Assembly: GCA_035642125.1 (NCBI GenBank)
Contig: DASQSZ010000423.1
Span: 1 to 42,547, forward strand
Direction of reading: 5' to 3'
DNA from: CALAED01 sp937891035
GTDB lineage: Bacteria; Actinomycetota; Actinomycetes; Streptosporangiales; Streptosporangiaceae
DNA length: 42,547 bases
The position numbers and the translations under genes were made by a program. The number at the start of each line of letters is the position of its first letter. The first letter of the stretch is position 1. The notes below the pieces were generated by a model that saw only the letters and a list, made by a program, of their open reading frames with translations, was not told the origin of the DNA and made no database searches. Below, piece after piece: positions 16,707 to 24,915 of the stretch.

Positions 16707-18379
16707 CGCGTCCGCCTCATGTCGCGGCGTCTGGGCAGCACGATGGTATGACCGAGCACCAGGACATCGAGCCGGCGCCGGAGGAAGGTGCGCAACGCAT
16801 CGACCGGAGTTTCCACGATCGGTTCGTCCGGGCCGTTGAACGATGTGTTCAGCAGGACGGGGACCGCCGTCCGCCGCTCGAATTCGGTGATCAGCTCGTA
16901 GAGCAGGGCGTTCTCGGATCGGGTCACCGTCTGAACGCGTGCGGTGCCGTCCACGTGTACGGCCGCCGGGATGGTCTCAGTCGCCTCCTCGCGGGTTTGC
17001 ACCGCGAACGACATGAACGGAGATGCGAGTCCGTGCACGAAAAAGTCCGGCATTCGGTCCAGCGGTATGACGGGGCCGATCGGGCGGTACCAGGCTCTGC
17101 CCTTGATGTCATTGAGCCGGTCGCGCATCCGCCGATCGCGTGGATCGGCGAGAATGCTGCGATTGCCGAGCGCTCGGGGACCGAGCTCCGATCGACCTTG
17201 GAACCAGCCGACGACCTTGCGTTCAGCGATCAGCCCGGCGACACGACGCACCAGCTCCTCGGTGGTCCCGGTGACGGTGTATTCGACCGCGCTTGAGAAC
17301 TGCTCGATCGCCCTTTCGATCTCGTCCGGCCCGTACGACAACCCCAAGTAGGCGGTCGGGGGGATGGGGATCGGAATCCCGTGGGAGCCCAGCTCCAGGA
17401 AGAGCCGGCCCATGGCCTGGCCGTCATCGCTTGGCGTCGGGCCGACGAACACCTCGTCGAACGAGCCCGATCGCCGGACCTTCTCGTTGGCGACACAGTT
17501 GAGACCGACGCCGCCCGCGATGCAGAGCCGCTGTTCGCCGGTCAGGTCGCGAACCCGAGCGGCGAGGCCCAGCATGATCTCTTCCAGCAGGCGCTGGCCG
17601 GCGAACGCGATGTCCATGTCGTCCTGTGACGGCCACCGCGCATCCGTCTGGGACCGGAGCTTTTGTAGTTCCGTCCAGACGGCGGCCTCCTCAGGTGCGG
17701 GGGCCGGCCATTGGTAGAACCAGCGGCCTAAGGTGTGCGCGAGGATGCTACGGGTCAGCAGTGGGTTGATCTCGTACCGTCCATCGGGCATCGAGCAGAC
17801 GTCCGCGCGCAACCGGTCGAGAAACGGTGAGGGGCGGCCGTAGGAAGCCAGGGCCATGGTGCGGCCTTCGCAGAAGAGTTCCTTCATGCCGGCGAGTGCG
17901 CCCACCGCCGAGTAGAAGTGCCCCACCGACCGCTCGGCGAATACCCCGGTGCTCGGATGGATGTCCTCGACCAGATCCAGCCCACGCGAACGGTGCCCTC
18001 GCCAGATGGTCGTACAGGACAGATGATCGCCTTCGGGCCCCTGCCCGTCCACGACGAGTATCGCGGCCTGCGAAAACCCGGAGAAATAGAAGGAATTCGC
18101 CGCGTGGTAGAGGTGGTGATCGGTGTTTTCGAGGCCCTGGCTGGTGTCCCTGAAGCCGTCCAGCCGACCGCCGAATATCTCGTTCGGTAGCCGCTTTCGC
18201 AGGTACTCGTACGCGGGCCGCGAGTCCCACGTGTGCTTGAAGCGATCGGCCACTCGTTCCGAGGCCATGGCGATGATTTCCCCATTCGGCCGGAACAGTG
18301 CCGTGCCGCCGTCGTGCCAGGTCGTCGTGGCGTTCGCCACGACGAGGTCATTCATAACCGCGTTCTCAGGAGTACCCAT
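16703..18379 (-). CDS. NodU/CmcH/TobZ-family O-carbamoyltransferase
   Basis: A 558-residue enzyme that transfers a carbamoyl group from carbamoyl phosphate, activated through ATP, to a hydroxyl of a small molecule. Conserved features include the metal-binding HHLYHAANSFY near residue 88, VDGQGPEGD near 111 and GGVGLNCVANEKV near 303. Further on are FQGRSELGPRALGNRSILADPR near 392 and the C-terminal NTSFNGPDEPIVETPVDA. It is full length compared with NodU/TobZ. The first ATG (18379) or one eight codons in (18355) may start it. It leads the operon with the CobQ-like ATPase and MFS exporter. The acceptor (sugar, aminocyclitol, peptide or other) is not shown by the sequence. Confidence 0.9.
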   Translation of the reverse strand: MGTPENAVMNDLVVANATTTWHDGGTALFRPNGEIIAMASERVADRFKHTWDSRPAYEYLRKRLPNEIFGGRLDGFRDTSQGLENTDHHLYHAANSFYFSGFSQAAILVVDGQGPEGDHLSCTTIWRGHRSRGLDLVEDIHPSTGVFAERSVGHFYSAVGALAGMKELFCEGRTMALASYGRPSPFLDRLRADVCSMPDGRYEINPLLTRSILAHTLGRWFYQWPAPAPEEAAVWTELQKLRSQTDARWPSQDDMDIAFAGQRLLEEIMLGLAARVRDLTGEQRLCIAGGVGLNCVANEKVRRSGSFDEVFVGPTPSDDGQAMGRLFLELGSHGIPIPIPPTAYLGLSYGPDEIERAIEQFSSAVEYTVTGTTEELVRRVAGLIAERKVVGWFQGRSELGPRALGNRSILADPRDRRMRDRLNDIKGRAWYRPIGPVIPLDRMPDFFVHGLASPFMSFAVQTREEATETIPAAVHVDGTARVQTVTRSENALLYELITEFERRTAVPVLLNTSFNGPDEPIVETPVDALRTFLRRRLDVLVLGHTIVLPRRRDMRRTR

Positions 18380-18429
18380 ACGATGACCGCTGCCTCAGTT
18401 ATTTCGGACACCTACCACCAAATCGGTAA

Positions 18430-18459
18430 AATCTAGTTAGTATCTCACTGTTGTGTCAT
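18430..18459 (-). promoter_or_regulatory. Candidate promoter of the carbamoyltransferase operon
   Basis: On the minus strand ATGACA (18459-18454) stands 18 nt before TAGATT (18435-18430), a fair match to the -35 and -10 boxes of a housekeeping sigma factor. It would give a leader of about 45-50 nt before ATG 18379. The call rests on box similarity alone. Confidence 0.35.
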
Positions 18460-18786
18460 GTCGGAAGGAGTGGCCGCATCTGGCCACAGAACCGGCATGT
18501 CGGGGCGCTTCGCCGCCGGCTGGGCACATCAAGATCGCGACACATATGACTCGCTTCTGACCAGGCACGGCAAGCTGGATCCGGCGGAGTAATTGGCATC
18601 GTTATCGGCGATGTGATCGTACGCCACGAAGCCTATGGTCGCATCCGGTTCCGGCCACTCGATGGTATTGCAGGCCAACTTATGCCTGGCTACACTCGCT
18701 GGGAATCGGAGTGGCCCGGAGGGTGGTCTAGGTAATTTTAGACGCACCTTTTATGCAAGGCTGTTCCACAGGTCTCGTATGTATAT

Positions 18787-18816
18787 TTGACGCGCTCGAC
18801 GCGCACCTCTTATGGG
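18787..18816 (+). promoter_or_regulatory. Candidate promoter of the secreted-protein gene
   Basis: TTGACG (18787-18792) is followed after 18 nt by TATGGG (18811-18816). This would start transcription about 25 nt before the TTG start at 18847, leaving room for the AAGGAG at 18834-18839. The -35 box is good and the -10 box is weak. Confidence 0.3.
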
Positions 18817-18846
18817 CGATGAATACGAAAAGTAAGGAGCAGTGTC

Positions 18847-19524
18847 TTGGTCAAATTCCCATCGACCGCGACGACGACTCGGTTTGCCGCCGTGTTGACG
18901 CTCGCGCTTGCGGTCCTCGCCATCGGCGGATCGGCGAGCAGCAGCATCACGGGAGCGCAGACCGCCCGTCCGGTCGTGGTGCCACAGGCGGCCGGTCCGT
19001 GCGATCACACCGAAAAGCGCAGCATCTGCAACCAGACGGATGCCACCCAAACCGAGGCGATCTGGCACGGCCGGATCCATCTCGGCGACGAGCCGGGCAT
19101 CTACGCCGACGCGCAGTTCTCCGGGGCCGCCGCGGAGCTGCCGATCACCTTGCAGCACACCTCGACGGCGGGCGACAACAGGGCGACCCTGATCGTGGAG
19201 ACGAAAGACGTTCAGACCTTCTCCGGCTATCCGGGGCACTCCATCCAGGTGGTGCTTCACGTAGTGGATCTCGCCGCGTTCAAGGCCAAGGAAGTGGTCT
19301 TGACCAAGGTCCGGCTCACCTCGGCCGACAACAACCGCAAGGAGATTCCGATCAACCTGAGCGGGCAAAAGTCGCCGCACTTCATCAGCGTTCAGGTACG
19401 CCAGGACGAGCAGGTGCCGCCCGCCGCCCAAGATGACTTCCTGCTGACCCGGCTCTCCCTGCTCTCACCGGACTTCCAGTTCTTCGCGAACTTCGGATAC
19501 AACGTCTCGCCCTTCAGCGACTGA
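18847..19524 (+). CDS. Secreted protein of unknown function
   Basis: The 225-residue product begins with a basic tip and a hydrophobic core, a signal peptide of roughly 40 residues ending near the SSSITGAQTA region. The mature part has a Cys pair (CDHTEKRSICNQ) soon after the signal, then alternating beta-type segments such as LPITLQHTS, ATLIVETKDV and HSIQVVLHVVDLAAF. This suggests a compact exported beta-domain. I do not recognise the family. The start is TTG 18847, fixed by AAGGAG at 18834-18839 with 7-nt spacing. A strong terminator hairpin follows at 19567-19599, so it is a one-gene unit. Confidence 0.78.
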   Translation: MVKFPSTATTTRFAAVLTLALAVLAIGGSASSSITGAQTARPVVVPQAAGPCDHTEKRSICNQTDATQTEAIWHGRIHLGDEPGIYADAQFSGAAAELPITLQHTSTAGDNRATLIVETKDVQTFSGYPGHSIQVVLHVVDLAAFKAKEVVLTKVRLTSADNNRKEIPINLSGQKSPHFISVQVRQDEQVPPAAQDDFLLTRLSLLSPDFQFFANFGYNVSPFSD

Positions 19525-19566
19525 CAGAGCGTCGGAGCCGCGCCCCGGCGGCTCGATGACGCTCAC

Positions 19567-19599
19567 CCCGGCCCGGCCGAACACGATGGCCGGGCCGGG
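19567..19599 (+). terminator. Strong GC hairpin terminator
   Basis: CCCGGCCCGGCC (19567-19578) and GGCCGGGCCGGG (19588-19599) pair perfectly over 12 bp with a 9-nt loop, 42 nt after the secreted-protein stop. There is no U-run, as is usual for actinomycete terminators. It separates this gene from the toroid protein and cobT. Confidence 0.65.
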
Positions 19600-19661
19600 C
19601 GAGCCTGGCCCGGACCCTAGCGATCAATGCCACCAAATCAGGCAATAGGGGGACATGCGTC

Positions 19662-20642
19662 ATGCGTACCACCAGTTCTTTCGCGGCGGTCGCCACTGCC
19701 GTGACGCTTTTCGGGTCGATGCTCACGGGTCCCGCGGCCGCGGCGGCCAAGCCGGAACCGCCGCGATCGCCGTTCGCCGCCACCAGCGCTCCTGTTCTGC
19801 CCACGTGCACGCCGCGGCCGGTCATCGACAGGATGGTCGGCTATATCCGTACCGTCCAAGCCGCCGACGGATCGTTCCCCAGCCCCTTCGTCGGGGTGCG
19901 CGACTCCACCGCCGACGCGGTCCTCGCCCTGGCCGGCGCCGGGGTGGACCCCGCACGGGTGACCACGAACGGCCGCTCCGCGATCGACTGGATCTACGGC
20001 GAAACCGACGACCTGACGCCGGGCGACGCCGCCAAGTTCGTGCTCGCCCTGCTCGCGGCGCGGCGCTCCACCGTCGCACCCGGCGGGTTCGACTTCGTGG
20101 CCCACGTGCGCGCCGCCTACAACCCGGTGAGCGGACTTTTCGACACGAACCTGCACGGCAACGCCTACGCCATCGTGGCGCTGCGGGCCGCCGGCCGGCC
20201 GATCCCGCGGCACGCGCTGGAGGCCTGGGAGCGGCTGCAGCAGGACGACGGCGGCTGGAGCGCCTATCTGCCGGTCCGGGAAAGCGATACCAACACCACC
20301 GCCGTGGCGATGATCGGCCTCATCCTCAACCGTCGCCCCGCCGCCATTCCCCGGGCGCTCGACTACCTGCGCAGCCAGCAGAGCGCGGACGCCGGCTTCA
20401 CCTTCTCGACCGTCTTCGGAACCGACAGCGACGCCAACTCCACCGGCCTGACCATCCTCGCGCTGCTGGCCGCCGGTCAGCGCCTCAGCGAGTGGGAAAA
20501 GGACGGGGTCGACCCGGTGCGGCGCCTGCTGGGATTCCAAAACCCCAGCGGGGCCTTCCGGTTCGCCGACGCGGCTCCGGACGACGACCCGTACGCGACC
20601 TTCCAGGCCGGCGAGGCGGCCGCCGCCACCCAATGCCGCTGA
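19662..20642 (+). CDS. Secreted prenyltransferase/squalene-oxidase-repeat (alpha/alpha toroid) protein
   Basis: The 326-residue product has a signal peptide (1 to about 28, ending AAAAA). Several alpha/alpha-toroid repeats follow, each with a Gly-rich turn: QAADGSFPSPF, NPVSGLFDTNLHGNAYAI, LQQDDGGWSAYL with TNTTAVAMIGL, SADAGFTF with SNSTGLTILALL, and QNPSGAFRF. The fold is shared by terpene cyclases, protein prenyltransferases and cobalamin carriers such as intrinsic factor. No DxDD or other cyclase acid motif is seen, so catalysis is unlikely. It is followed 35 nt later by cobT, which suggests a role in binding or taking up cobalamin or a precursor; that link is inference. ATG 19662 has AGGGGGA 8 nt upstream. 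Confidence 0.78.
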   Translation: MRTTSSFAAVATAVTLFGSMLTGPAAAAAKPEPPRSPFAATSAPVLPTCTPRPVIDRMVGYIRTVQAADGSFPSPFVGVRDSTADAVLALAGAGVDPARVTTNGRSAIDWIYGETDDLTPGDAAKFVLALLAARRSTVAPGGFDFVAHVRAAYNPVSGLFDTNLHGNAYAIVALRAAGRPIPRHALEAWERLQQDDGGWSAYLPVRESDTNTTAVAMIGLILNRRPAAIPRALDYLRSQQSADAGFTFSTVFGTDSDANSTGLTILALLAAGQRLSEWEKDGVDPVRRLLGFQNPSGAFRFADAAPDDDPYATFQAGEAAAATQCR

Positions 20643-20677
20643 TCAAGCCCCTCCATCGGGCCTGAGGGAAAGAGCTC

Positions 20678-21751
20678 ATGAGCCTCATCGACACGACCAT
20701 CGCCGCCGTTCGTCTGTTCGACGAATCGGCCGCCGCCGACGCGCGCGCCCGGCAGGACAGCATGACCAAGCCGCGCGGCTCGCTCGGGATCCTGGAGGAC
20801 GTCTCGGTGAAGCTCGCCGGGATCTGTGGAGCCTGCCCGCCCGATATGCCGGCCCCCGTGGCGGTGGCGGTGTTCGCGGCCGATCACGGCGTCCACGCGC
20901 AGGGCGTCACCCCATGGCCGCAGGAAGTCACCGCGCAGATGGTGCACAACTTCCTGGCCGGCGGGGCGGTCGTCAACGCCTTCGCCGCCCAGGCGAACGC
21001 CGGCGTGACCGTCGTGGACATCGGCGTCGCGGCCGAACTGGAGGCGGTGCCCGGGCTGCTGGTGCGCAAGGTCGCGCCGGGCACCGCCGACATGAGCCAA
21101 GGTCCGGCGATGACCCGCGAGCAGGCGCGGCAGGCGGTCGAGACGGGCATCGAGGTGGCTCGCACGTTGATCGACGACGGCAACCGCTGCCTGGTGACCG
21201 GCGACATGGGCATCGCCAACACCACCGCGTCCGCCGCGCTCATCGCCTGCCTGACCGGACGCGACCCCGAGGAGGTCACCGGGCGCGGCACCGGCATCGA
21301 CGACGCCATGCTCGCGCACAAGGTGCAGGTCGTCCGCGCCGCGCTGGAGCTGCACCGCCCCGATCCGGCCGACCCGTTGGGAGTGCTCGCCGCGGTCGGC
21401 GGCTTCGAGCACGGCGCGCTCGCCGGCTTCATCCTCGGCGCGGCCGCCGGGCGGGTCCCCGTCGTGCTCGACGGGGTCATCGCCGGGGCGTCGGCCCTGG
21501 TCGCGGCCGCGCTGGCCCCCGCGGCCGTCGACATGTGCTTCGCCGGGCACCGGTCCGTCGAACCGGGGCACACCGCCGCGCTGCACCACCTTGGGCTGCG
21601 CCCGCTCGTCGACCTGGAACTGCGGCTCGGCGAGGGCACCGGAGCGCTGCTGGCCGTCCCGCTCCTGCAAAGCGCGGCGCGGGCACTGCGCGACGTGGCG
21701 ACGTTCGACTCGGCCGGAGTCACCGACAAGGACGGCGACGAAACCGCCTGA
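20678..21751 (+). CDS. cobT: Nicotinate-nucleotide--dimethylbenzimidazole phosphoribosyltransferase
   Basis: Makes alpha-ribazole phosphate for the lower ligand of cobalamin. The 357-residue protein shows the family marks: QDSMTKPRGSLGILED near residue 26, VFAADHGVHAQGVTPWP near 66, GDMGIANTTASAAL near 175, TGRGTGIDD near 203, and the catalytic Glu in LRLGEGTGALLA near 316. Length is typical. GAGGGAAAGAG precedes the ATG. It stands 35 nt after the secreted toroid gene and probably shares its transcript. No other cobalamin synthesis gene is in the window. The stop is only 6 nt from that of the convergent cupin gene. Confidence 0.94.
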   Translation: MSLIDTTIAAVRLFDESAAADARARQDSMTKPRGSLGILEDVSVKLAGICGACPPDMPAPVAVAVFAADHGVHAQGVTPWPQEVTAQMVHNFLAGGAVVNAFAAQANAGVTVVDIGVAAELEAVPGLLVRKVAPGTADMSQGPAMTREQARQAVETGIEVARTLIDDGNRCLVTGDMGIANTTASAALIACLTGRDPEEVTGRGTGIDDAMLAHKVQVVRAALELHRPDPADPLGVLAAVGGFEHGALAGFILGAAAGRVPVVLDGVIAGASALVAAALAPAAVDMCFAGHRSVEPGHTAALHHLGLRPLVDLELRLGEGTGALLAVPLLQSAARALRDVATFDSAGVTDKDGDETA

Positions 21752-21757
21752 GCCCGC

Positions 21758-22291
21758 TCAGCGATACAGCCGGTCGATGTAGTCCGCGCCGAGCCCGGCC
21801 TTCTCGTAGTGATCCTTGCACAAGGCGATGTAGTCGAACACGTCGAACGTGCCGGTGACCTTGCCCGCCTCGTCCAGCCACAGCAACGGCCCGGTCACGT
21901 TGAACGTCACCCGCATCGGCTCGTCGCTCTCGTACGCCACGAGCGTGTGCGACTCGCCGGGCGCCTCATACACGAAGTCACCGGCCGTGGCCACCCAGTC
22001 GTGTTCGAGATATCCCCACCTGCCGGAGATGGTGTACGCGAACACCTGCTGCGGGTGGTAATGCCGGTTCACGAGCCCGGCCCCACGCGACATCAGCACG
22101 TCGCACCAGCGATTCTGGCCGGGGGAGATCCACAGCGGCCTGGTCCCGACCGTCTCAGAGATCGGCGCGTAGTAGCGGTCGTCGTCGGTCGGGGCGTTCG
22201 CGATGTACGCCTCCGGGACGGCATCCGGCCGGAAGACCTGCGGCACCGGCCGCAGGCCGCGCCAAAATTCCGTCTTCGCCGCTTCTGTCAT
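21758..22291 (-). CDS. Cupin-domain protein, DAD-dioxygenase-like
   Basis: The 177-residue protein has a cupin core: RHYHPQQVFAYTISGRWGYLEHDW near the middle, with two His and a later ESHTLVAY His that could bind a metal, and GDFVYEAPG between them. This arrangement resembles the 2,4'-dihydroxyacetophenone dioxygenase family, whose members cleave carbon-carbon bonds with iron. The true substrate is unknown. ATG 22291 is set by AGGAG 6 nt upstream; the longer open frame to 22447 has no support. It stands alone, convergent with cobT. Confidence 0.78.
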   Translation of the reverse strand: MTEAAKTEFWRGLRPVPQVFRPDAVPEAYIANAPTDDDRYYAPISETVGTRPLWISPGQNRWCDVLMSRGAGLVNRHYHPQQVFAYTISGRWGYLEHDWVATAGDFVYEAPGESHTLVAYESDEPMRVTFNVTGPLLWLDEAGKVTGTFDVFDYIALCKDHYEKAGLGADYIDRLYR

Positions 22292-22600
22292 CGGCCTCTC
22301 CTCGCTCGCGCGTCGAATCTGATTTCGATTTCCACCATTCATCGCGCGATCAGCACGGCGCAATACCCCTCCCGCCGCCTGGCATCGCCGTCTCACAAGG
22401 ACCCGCAAAGCGACCTCGGCGGCACCCTCCGCCCCTTCCGGCTCCATCAGTTCCGAAACGGCAGGTCGGCCCGGATGATGCTGGCAAGCCCGCTTCTCCC
22501 CGTCAATCCGTTGCCTTATCGGCGATCGCTACCCGGGCCACGGTATTTTTCCTGTGCCAAGCGCGTGCTCCGAAGGCGGTCGGCAGGCGTTACATAAGAT
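22292..22600. other. Intergenic gap between cupin and glycosyltransferase
   Basis: I see no gene in these 309 bases. On the right edge TAAGAT (22595-22600) touches the first ATG of the glycosyltransferase. If it is a -10 box, transcription starts inside the annotated coding region and the true start would be GTG 22631, which has GAGG 8 nt upstream. Confidence 0.4.
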
Positions 22601-23920
22601 ATGGGGATCCACAGGTCCGAGGCGGGCGGTGTGCGGAGCATCAGGCGCGGGGCGGCGCGGGGGTCGCGGCGTACGGCGAAGCTGCTGCTACGGCTGCTGC
22701 GCCGCACCCTGTTGGCGGCGTTCAAGGCGGCCCGGCCACTGACGGCCGCGCGACGCCCGGCGGCCGGCGAGCCAGGGCGGCTGCGGGTGCGGATCCTGTT
22801 GCTGCACGCGTACGGGATGGGCGGCACCACCCGTACCGTGCTCAACCTGGCCGGCCAGCTCGCCGCGGCCCACGACGTCGAGATCATCAGCCTGCGCCGC
22901 AACCGGGCCGAGCCGTTCTTCCCCTTCCCGGCCGGCGTCACCGTGACGGCGCTCGACGACCACACCGCTCCGCGCGGGCGGGCGTGCCGGCTGCTGTCGC
23001 GGCTGCCCTCGGTGCTCACGCCCGTGGAGGACGCCTCGTTCCGCTGGCTGTCGCTCTGGACCGACATGCGGCTGCTGTCGCGGCTGGCGACCCTGCGCTG
23101 TGACGTGCTCATCGGCACGCGGCCATCGCTGAACCTGCTGGTCGCCGAGGCCGCCCCGCGCGGCGCCCTGACCATCGGCCAGGACCACATGAACCTCGGG
23201 TCCTACCGGCGCGAGCTGCGCGCGGCCATCACCCGGCGCTACCGCCGGCTCGACGTGGTCACCGTACTGACCCAGGCCTCGCTCGCCGACTACAGCGCGG
23301 CGCTGGCCGGGGCGCCCGTCGAGGTCGTGAAGATCCCCAACTCGCTGCCCGCGCTGCTCGGCGGACCGGCCACCGGGGAAGACCGCGTGGTGCTCGCGGC
23401 CGGCCGGCTGATCCCGCAGAAGGGCTTCGACCTGCTGGTCGAGGCGTTCTCCCTGGTCGCGCCCAAGCACCCGGACTGGACGCTGCGGATCTTCGGCTCC
23501 GGCTCCCAGCGGGACGCGCTGCGCAAGATGATCGCCGAACGCGGGCTCGGCGGCCGGATCGACCTTCGTCCCCGGACCACCGATCTGGCCGCCGAGATGT
23601 CCAGGGCCGCGGTCTACGCGCTGTCCTCACGGCACGAGGGCCTCCCGATGGTGCTCATCGAGGCGATGAGCAAGGGCCTGGCGATCGTCGCGTTCGACTG
23701 CCCGACCGGCCCGGCCGAGATGATCACGCACCGCCAGGACGGGCTCTTGGTCCCCGCCGAGGACGTCGCGGCCTTCGCCGCCGCGCTGGACGAGGTGCTC
23801 GGTGACGACGACCTGCGCCGCAGCCTGGCGGCGGGCGCCGCGAAGGCCGCGCAAGCCTACGACCCGGACGTGATCGGTGCCTCCTGGAACGATCTCCTCG
23901 CCGCTCACCGCCCCCGGTGA
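22601..23920 (+). CDS. Glycosyltransferase family 4-like protein
   Basis: The 439-residue GT-B enzyme moves a sugar from a nucleotide donor to an acceptor, probably a cell-surface polymer or a lipid. The N-domain begins VRILLLHAYGMGGTTRTVLNLAGQL (after a basic, probably non-conserved lead of about 60 residues). The C-domain has VVLAAGRLIPQKGFDLLVEAF and the donor-site motif SRHEGLPMVLIEAMSKG with two Glu 8 residues apart. It resembles proteins annotated as poly(glycerol-phosphate) alpha-glucosyltransferase, though donor and acceptor are not shown. The start is uncertain: ATG 22601 lacks a ribosome site, and GTG 22631 is a good alternative. No other sugar gene is adjacent. Confidence 0.86.
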   Translation: MGIHRSEAGGVRSIRRGAARGSRRTAKLLLRLLRRTLLAAFKAARPLTAARRPAAGEPGRLRVRILLLHAYGMGGTTRTVLNLAGQLAAAHDVEIISLRRNRAEPFFPFPAGVTVTALDDHTAPRGRACRLLSRLPSVLTPVEDASFRWLSLWTDMRLLSRLATLRCDVLIGTRPSLNLLVAEAAPRGALTIGQDHMNLGSYRRELRAAITRRYRRLDVVTVLTQASLADYSAALAGAPVEVVKIPNSLPALLGGPATGEDRVVLAAGRLIPQKGFDLLVEAFSLVAPKHPDWTLRIFGSGSQRDALRKMIAERGLGGRIDLRPRTTDLAAEMSRAAVYALSSRHEGLPMVLIEAMSKGLAIVAFDCPTGPAEMITHRQDGLLVPAEDVAAFAAALDEVLGDDDLRRSLAAGAAKAAQAYDPDVIGASWNDLLAAHRPR

Positions 23921-24124
23921 GGGAGCCGTCGGCGCCGCCCGAGGGGCAGGCCGCAAACCCATCCGCTTTTCGGGGGGCGTGGCACCTGTCGATCATTGCC
24001 CGGCATGTGTTAGCGGCTCGAGTCGTTCACCGGGTGATGCCGTGGTCTGGTGCGGCGCTGCCTGTGGGGGAAATGGCGGCGAAGAGTATTCGGATGCGAA
24101 TGGGTAGCTGCCCACAAACCCGTT

Positions 24125-24151
24125 GGCGTCGTCTCACAACGAGACGCCGCC
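24125..24151. terminator. Hairpin between convergent genes
   Basis: GGCGTCGTCTC (24125-24135) and GAGACGCCGCC (24141-24151) form an 11-bp stem with one mismatch and a 5-nt loop, just past the HATPase stop at 24157. It can serve the minus strand and the plus-strand glycosyltransferase transcript. The rest of 23921-24124 shows no gene. Confidence 0.5.
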
Positions 24152-24156
24152 CCCGT

Positions 24157-24780
24157 TTAATTCTCGGACGCTACGGCAACATCGGCGTGGGGTTCGCACC
24201 AGACAACCTGTTCCAGGTCGTCGTTTTCGTAAGTGCCCCAGTCCTTCGCGAGGTCTGAAACGATCTGCAACCCGTGGCCTTCCGTGCTGAACCACGCATC
24301 CGTAACATGCGGCCGCGTCAGGCTCACGGCATCATTGGTGACCTCAAGCCGAACAACGTTGCCACACAAATACACTGCAGCCGAGATCGCGCCACCCGTA
24401 GGTCCGTGTTTGCGCGCATTGTCCGCAAGTTCCGCAGCGCACAAAGTCACGTCGTAAAGAGTCTCTTCATCGATGTGGCCCGACAGCAGATCGCGCACCC
24501 AACGACGAGCCACAGACACATGCTGCTCGGTAGCCGCGTACGTACTCGTACCAAGCAGACGTTTCGCATCCATGACCATCACGGGGCCTCCTTTGACGAT
24601 CTGTGGCTGAGCGGTCCAGCCGCGCCGACGCGCCAGCTCGCGCGAGTTAGCGATGATCATGTGCTGGTATCCGTAGGCGATCCCCCGGGGGTTCACCTGG
24701 GGGACGGCCTTCCCGTTCTTGCCGACTTGGCTGATGGACCAATCGTCGCGTTGCTCGGGCTGCTTCACGGATGCCGCCAT
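24157..24780 (-). CDS. RsbW-like HATPase with N-terminal extension; two starts
   Basis: The C-terminal about 135 residues are a histidine-kinase-like ATPase of the RsbW/anti-sigma type. LCAAELADNARKHG is the N-box, STEGHGLQIVSDLA is the G-box, and the domain ends near EQVVWCEPH. Actinomycetes use such proteins as anti-sigma factors or in other regulatory switches. Ahead of it are 67 residues (DWSISQVGKNGKAVPQVNPR and RELARRRGWTAQPQIV) that I do not recognise. The ATG at 24780 has AGAGGAGG 5 nt upstream. An internal ATG at 24579, exactly at the domain border, has AAAGGAGG 7 nt upstream. A long and a short form may both be made. It is divergent from the XRE regulator. Confidence 0.82.
   Translation of the reverse strand: MAASVKQPEQRDDWSISQVGKNGKAVPQVNPRGIAYGYQHMIIANSRELARRRGWTAQPQIVKGGPVMVMDAKRLLGTSTYAATEQHVSVARRWVRDLLSGHIDEETLYDVTLCAAELADNARKHGPTGGAISAAVYLCGNVVRLEVTNDAVSLTRPHVTDAWFSTEGHGLQIVSDLAKDWGTYENDDLEQVVWCEPHADVAVASEN
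24587..24594 (-). promoter_or_regulatory. Strong internal ribosome site
   Basis: AAAGGAGG lies inside the open frame, 7 nt before ATG 24579 and 4 nt before GTG 24582. It is as good as the site of the outer start (24793-24786) and stands where the conserved ATPase domain begins. It either marks the real start or a second one. Confidence 0.7.
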
Positions 24781-24856
24781 GATCGCCTCCTCTGTGCCGG
24801 GTAGCGATTCGGTCGCGTTCCGTCATGAAATCGGCTGGCGGGATACCGTGGGAACC

Positions 24857-24895
24857 GTTGATGTGTTGATGGGAGCGCACGTCAACGTCGTCAAC
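24857..24895. promoter_or_regulatory. Operator-like GTTGA/TCAAC repeats
   Basis: GTTGA at 24857-24861 and 24865-24869 is mirrored by TCAAC at 24882-24886 and 24891-24895. The four half-sites form an imperfect palindrome just before the XRE gene and within the region shared with the divergent HATPase gene. Autoregulation by the XRE protein is the likely use, by inference. Confidence 0.5.
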
Positions 24896-24915
24896 ACCCC
24901 GAGGTGCCACGCCCC

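Larger units (their letters stand above)
18380..18846. other. Intergenic stretch of lower GC, divergent promoters
   Basis: This gap of 467 bases separates the carbamoyltransferase operon (left) from a secreted-protein gene (right) and is more AT-rich than its surroundings. It contains a possible promoter for each side. A 44-codon ORF (18458-18592) reads MSGRFAAGWAHQDRDTYDSL after its second Met. A second frame reads VIVRHEAYGRIRFRPLDG up to about 18735. Together they could be the remains of one small frameshifted protein, but I do not recognise it and see no ribosome site. I do not call a gene here. Confidence 0.4.

Noticed and set aside
18458..18592. 44-codon ORF and following frame in the gap before the secreted-protein gene
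   Set aside because: No ribosome site and no recognised family. It may be a frameshifted relic, so it is only mentioned in the interval entry.
19525..19661. Possible cobalamin riboswitch before the toroid/cobT genes
   Set aside because: The gap is only 137 nt and largely filled by the terminator hairpin; I see no B12-box.
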